From positions 1-9,072 of the forward strand of contig SKJZ01000234.1 of the NCBI GenBank assembly GCA_007121755.1: DNA of 9,072 nt. The letters run 5' to 3'. Both the position numbers and the translations under genes were made by a program. Of the stretch, positions 7,155 through 9,072 are shown in pieces (position 1 is the first letter of the stretch; each line of letters opens with the position of its first letter). The notes below the pieces were generated by a model that ran no database searches, was not told where the DNA came from, and worked only from the letters and a program-made list of their open reading frames with translations. The DNA is from Halorhodospira sp. (GTDB taxonomy: Bacteria; Pseudomonadota; Gammaproteobacteria; Nitrococcales; Halorhodospiraceae).

Positions 7155-7987
7155 GAGGCTTCCTCCGTCTCTATAGAGCCGCTGCACGCGCTGTCCATCG
7201 CCTTGCGCAGAGCGCTCACGGCCTCCCGCAGCCCGTCCGCCAGCCCCGGGCCGGCCCCGTGCTCGCCGATCAACCGGACGAGCGCGCTGCCGACGATGAC
7301 GCCGTCGGCCATCGGGGCCAACCGCGCGGCGCTGGCCGGATCACGGACGCCGAAACCGACGGCGACCGGGAGATCCGTGGCGCCGCGTACGGCGGCCACC
7401 TGTTCACGGACTTGTTCAATATCGAGATTGGCGGCGCCGGTGACCCCCTTCAAGGCCACCGCGTAGACAAAACCGCCCGCGGCGGCGCAGACGGTGCGCA
7501 GACGCTCCGGAGTGGTATTCGGCGCCACCAGGTAGATCAGTTCGATCCCGTATTGCCGTGCCGCGGCCGCGGCTTCCTCCGCCTCCTCCAGCGGCAGATC
7601 CACGGTCAGCAGCCCATCGACCCCGGCACGCGCGGCATCGGCGATGAACGCCGCATAACCGGCGGCCTCCATGGGGTTGGCGTAGCCCATCAAGACGACC
7701 GGAGTCGTGGTGTCTTCGGCGCGGAAAGCGGCCACGATATCGAGCACCTTCGCCGGCGTGGTTCCCGCCTCCAAGGCCCGCAGGGCGGCCGCCTGGATGA
7801 CGGGACCGTCGGCCGAGGGATCGGAGAAGGGGACGCCCAATTCCAGGATATCGGCGCCCCCGGCAACCGCCGCGCGCATGAGATCCAATGTCGCCTCCGG
7901 CGCGGGATCGCCAGCGGTGATATACGGAATCAGCGCGGCGCGCCCGGCGGCGCGGCAGTGGCGGAAACGCTCGGCGATACGGCTCAC
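7151..7987 (-). CDS. trpA: Tryptophan synthase alpha subunit
   Basis: TrpA cleaves indole-3-glycerol phosphate to indole and glyceraldehyde 3-phosphate; indole passes through a tunnel to TrpB. The 278-residue TIM-barrel protein shows PYITAGDP at 21-28, [15 protein letters not shown] at 48-62 with the catalytic pair Glu49 and Asp60 at the same positions as in E. coli, GYANP at 101-105, the flexible-loop segment ALKGVTGA at 178-185, GFGV at 211-214 and the phosphate-binding VGSALV at 232-237. The start is GTG at 7987, overlapping the trpB stop as GTGA, with GAGGGG 8 nt upstream in the trpB tail. The frame stays open far upstream through trpB, but that part is not TrpA-like. The last ~12 residues, rich in Ser/Glu, extend beyond E. 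coli TrpA and contain the accD ribosome-binding site. Confidence 0.95.
   Translation of the reverse strand: MSRIAERFRHCRAAGRAALIPYITAGDPAPEATLDLMRAAVAGGADILELGVPFSDPSADGPVIQAAALRALEAGTTPAKVLDIVAAFRAEDTTTPVVLMGYANPMEAAGYAAFIADAARAGVDGLLTVDLPLEEAEEAAAAARQYGIELIYLVAPNTTPERLRTVCAAAGGFVYAVALKGVTGAANLDIEQVREQVAAVRGATDLPVAVGFGVRDPASAARLAPMADGVIVGSALVRLIGEHGAGPGLADGLREAVSALRKAMDSACSGSIETEEAS
7161..7166 (-). promoter_or_regulatory. Ribosome-binding site of accD inside the trpA tail
   Basis: The minus strand reads GGAGGA, 6 nt before the TTG at 7154. It lies within the codons for the Thr-Glu-Glu near the end of TrpA and supports the non-ATG start of accD. Confidence 0.85.
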
Positions 7988-9072
7988 AACTCGATCCCCT
8001 CTTGCGCGGCCACCGTCTGGATATCCTTGTCGCCCCGTCCGGACAGATTGGCGATCACCACCCCAGACGGCCCCAACTCCCGGGCCAGCCGCCGGGCGCC
8101 GGCCACCGCATGGGAGCTCTCCAGGGCGGGAATAATCCCTTCGCAGCGGCACAATTCGTGGAACGCCTCCAGCGCCTCGGCGTCGGTGACGACCTGGTAC
8201 CGCGCGCGCCCGGTATCCTTGAGCCACGAATGCTCCGGTCCGACACCCGGATAGTCCAGCCCCGCCGATATGGAGTGGGTGCCGATAATCTGACCGTGTT
8301 CGTCCTCCATCAGATAGGTGCGGCTGCCGTGGAGGACGCCCGGGCGGCCCGCCGTAAGCGTCGCCGCGTGCCGCCCCGAGCCCAATCCCTCGCCCCCGGC
8401 CTCGATGCCGTAAAGGGCCACGCCCTCGTCTTCGACAAAGGGGTGGAAGATCCCCATGGCGTTGGAACCGCCGCCGACGCAAGCGACCACGGCATCCGGC
8501 AGCCGGCCCTCCGCCGCCGTGATCTGCTCCCGCGCCTCGACGCCGATGACGCGCTGAAAGTCGCGCACCATGGTCGGATAGGGGTGGGGGCCGGCGACGG
8601 AGCCGATAATGTAGAACGTGTCGTCGACGTTGGCGACCCAGTCGCGCATGGCCTCGTTGAGCGCGTCCTTCAGCGTGCGGGTGCCGGACTCCACCGGCCG
8701 GACCTCGGCGCCCAGCAGCCTCATGCGGTAGACGTTCGGGGCCTGACGGCGGACGTCCTCGGCCCCCATGTAGACCACGCACTCCAATCCCAACCGGGCC
8801 GCCACCGTGGCGGTGGCGACACCGTGTTGACCGGCGCCGGTCTCGGCGATGATCCGGGTCTTACCCATACGCGCGGCCAAAACGGCCTGGCCGACGGTGT
8901 TGTTGATCTTATGCGCGCCGGTGTGCGCCAGATCCTCCCGCTTGAGATAGATCCGGGCCCCGCCGACGCGCCGGGTCAGCCGCTCGGCGAAATAGAGCGG
9001 GGTGGGCCGGCCGACGAAGTCGCGCAGATCGCGGTCGATCTCCGCCTGGAATCCCGGATCGCGGCGCGCCTC
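7984..9072 (-). CDS. trpB: Tryptophan synthase beta subunit (5' end missing)
   Basis: TrpB is the PLP subunit that condenses indole with L-serine to tryptophan. The frame is open from the right edge and gives 362 residues, so about 30-40 N-terminal residues of a ~400-residue protein are missing; the gene must start beyond 9072, not at the internal ATG at 8880. Within the visible part are GRPTPLY (21-27), [15 protein letters not shown] with the Schiff-base Lys55 (Lys87 in E. coli), [15 protein letters not shown] (76-90) with the catalytic Glu77 (Glu109 in E. coli, same 22-residue spacing), the phosphate-binding GGGSNAMG, and the C-terminal [11 protein letters not shown]. These mark the classical TrpB1 type. 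The stop overlaps the trpA start by 4 nt, as expected for two subunits made in equal amount. trpF is likely just upstream, outside the window. Confidence 0.97.
   Translation of the reverse strand, partial: EARRDPGFQAEIDRDLRDFVGRPTPLYFAERLTRRVGGARIYLKREDLAHTGAHKINNTVGQAVLAARMGKTRIIAETGAGQHGVATATVAARLGLECVVYMGAEDVRRQAPNVYRMRLLGAEVRPVESGTRTLKDALNEAMRDWVANVDDTFYIIGSVAGPHPYPTMVRDFQRVIGVEAREQITAAEGRLPDAVVACVGGGSNAMGIFHPFVEDEGVALYGIEAGGEGLGSGRHAATLTAGRPGVLHGSRTYLMEDEHGQIIGTHSISAGLDYPGVGPEHSWLKDTGRARYQVVTDAEALEAFHELCRCEGIIPALESSHAVAGARRLARELGPSGVVIANLSGRGDKDIQTVAAQEGIEL
7996..8001 (-). promoter_or_regulatory. Ribosome-binding site of trpA inside the trpB tail
   Basis: The minus strand reads GAGGGG, 8 nt before the GTG at 7987, within the Glu-Gly codons close to the TrpB C terminus. 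It supports the overlapping GTG start of trpA. Confidence 0.75.

Noticed and set aside
7203..8254. Plus-strand open frames 7203-7466, 7259-8254 and 7707-8135
   Set aside because: All are antisense to trpA and trpB and have no independent support.
7988..8782. N-terminal extension of the trpA frame through trpB
   Set aside because: The extra residues are low-complexity Gly/Arg sequence in a frame alternative to the highly conserved trpB. TrpA homology and a ribosome-binding site begin at the GTG at 7987.
1..9072. Mobile element, CRISPR array, tRNA, rRNA, toxin-antitoxin or defence module
   Set aside because: I looked on both strands for transposase or integrase motifs, regular repeat-spacer arrays and RNA gene signatures and found none; nearly every base is assigned to a core metabolic or envelope gene.

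Overview
The window is GC-rich and gene-dense, and every supported gene lies on the minus strand. It is one head-to-tail biosynthetic gene cluster of a proteobacterium. The order trpB-trpA-accD-folC-SPOR(dedD-like)-cvpA-purF-metZ and the close match of each product to gammaproteobacterial homologues point to a Gammaproteobacterium. The accD-folC-SPOR-cvpA-purF-metZ part is the arrangement known from pseudomonads. Here trpB-trpA sits directly in front of accD. A high-GC lineage such as the Chromatiales/Ectothiorhodospiraceae is plausible, but the exact taxon is inference.

Layout in the direction of transcription (high to low coordinates): trpB enters from the right edge without its first ~30-40 codons and ends at 7984. 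trpA (GTG start, 7987-7151) overlaps it by 4 nt. accD (TTG start, 7154-6255) overlaps trpA by 4 nt. folC (GTG start, 6258-4912) overlaps accD by 4 nt. Then come the SPOR-domain membrane protein (4908-4306), cvpA (4305-3739, touching the previous stop), a 54-nt gap, purF (3684-2170), metZ (2160-961), and a gene for an Omp85-type outer-membrane beta-barrel protein (start 964, overlapping metZ by 4 nt) that runs off the left edge. The largest gap is 54 nt. I see no promoter, terminator, RNA gene, mobile element or CRISPR array.

Functionally, TrpA/TrpB make tryptophan, AccD is the carboxyltransferase beta subunit of acetyl-CoA carboxylase, and FolC polyglutamylates folate. The SPOR protein and CvpA are envelope proteins. 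PurF commits PRPP to purine synthesis and MetZ inserts sulfur to form homocysteine. FolC, PurF and MetZ are linked through one-carbon metabolism; the others appear to be together through conserved co-transcription rather than one pathway.

This is mostly ordinary core metabolism and I do not see an undescribed defence, mobile or regulatory system. The points most worth a second look are the Omp85-like barrel with no room for POTRA domains coupled to metZ, an extra low-complexity segment with a small inverted repeat inside folC, and a run of 4-nt NTGA stop/start overlaps using ATG, GTG and TTG starts. Several automatic start choices (purF, accD, trpA, SPOR gene) need correction and are given here with reasons.
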